DNA from: an uncultured bacterium
GTDB lineage: Bacteria; Planctomycetota; UBA1135; UBA2386
Direction: 5' to 3'
Length of the DNA stretch: 5,635 nucleotides
Assembly (NCBI GenBank): GCA_938003515.1
Contig: CALKYL010000068.1
Span: forward strand, 1-5,635
Made by a program: the position numbers and the translations under genes. Of the stretch, positions 5,620 to 5,635 are shown one piece after another. Below the pieces are notes generated by a model. It saw only the letters and a program-made list of their open reading frames with translations, made no database searches and was not told where the DNA came from. The first letter of the stretch is position 1, and each line of letters starts with the position of its first letter.

Positions 5620-5635
5620 ATGCCCAGGACCTGGC
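5620..5635 (+). CDS. Start of a downstream gene, partial; possibly a DUF1552 protein
   Basis: An ATG at 5620 opens a frame reading M-P-R-T-W before the window ends. It lies 20 nt after the stop of the DUF1592 gene on the same strand, and no terminator hairpin lies in the pyrimidine-rich gap. No Shine-Dalgarno sequence is visible, as for the DUF1592 gene. In planctomycetes and verrucomicrobia, genes of this DUF1592 class are commonly followed by a DUF1552 gene whose exported product begins with a basic, twin-arginine-like segment. The identity is a guess from context, because five codons cannot show it. Confidence 0.4.

Noticed and set aside
1..5635. RNA genes, CRISPR arrays, insertion sequences, attachment sites, defence systems
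   Set aside because: No tRNA-like cloverleaf, no spaced direct repeats of CRISPR type, no transposase motif or terminal inverted repeats were seen. Nearly all of the window is covered by the genes listed.

Overview
This window is a GC-rich stretch (roughly 70% G+C by eye, with most codons ending in G or C). It holds three complete protein-coding genes and the first codons of a fourth. The strongest taxonomic signal is the 1,077-residue protein in the right half. It carries the DUF1587-DUF1595-DUF1592-DUF1588-DUF1585 series behind an N-terminal c-type cytochrome module, an architecture typical of Planctomycetota and also found in Verrucomicrobiota and some Acidobacteriota. The C-terminal domain of the secreted protease resembles, from memory, a domain recurring on exported proteins of high-GC planctomycetes, so a planctomycete is the best guess.

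Layout. Positions 22-534 (minus strand) encode a MmcQ/YjbR-family protein with an unusually long C-terminal tail. Positions 535-657 are a short divergent intergenic region with two candidate -10 elements back to back and a ribosome binding site for the next gene. Positions 658-2298 (plus) encode an exported zinc metalloprotease of the reprolysin-like (M12B/M72) type: signal peptide, propeptide, catalytic domain with HExxHxxGxxHD and a Met-turn, then a C-terminal beta-rich domain. Positions 2299-2365 hold a GC-rich stem-loop and a candidate promoter. Positions 2366-5599 (plus) encode the large exported cytochrome/DUF1592 protein, which has two CxxCH haem sites about 890 residues apart and a 15-bp tandem repeat coding for its linker. 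Positions 5620-5635 are the probable start of a fourth gene, which by family context may encode a DUF1552 protein, although only five codons are visible.

How the genes relate. Both complete plus-strand proteins appear to be exported, but a strong stem-loop and a separate promoter-like element lie between them, so the sequence does not argue for one operon. The DUF1592 gene and the partial gene after it are close (20 nt apart) and may be co-transcribed or separated by an internal promoter. The YjbR gene is transcribed away from the rest. No RNA gene, insertion sequence, CRISPR array or defence system was seen. The most interesting points are a GCTAnnnT motif found before all four gene starts, the C-terminal domain of the protease, the GGATCC-phased repeat, and the two-haem architecture of the DUF1592 protein, whose family has no established biochemical function that I know of.
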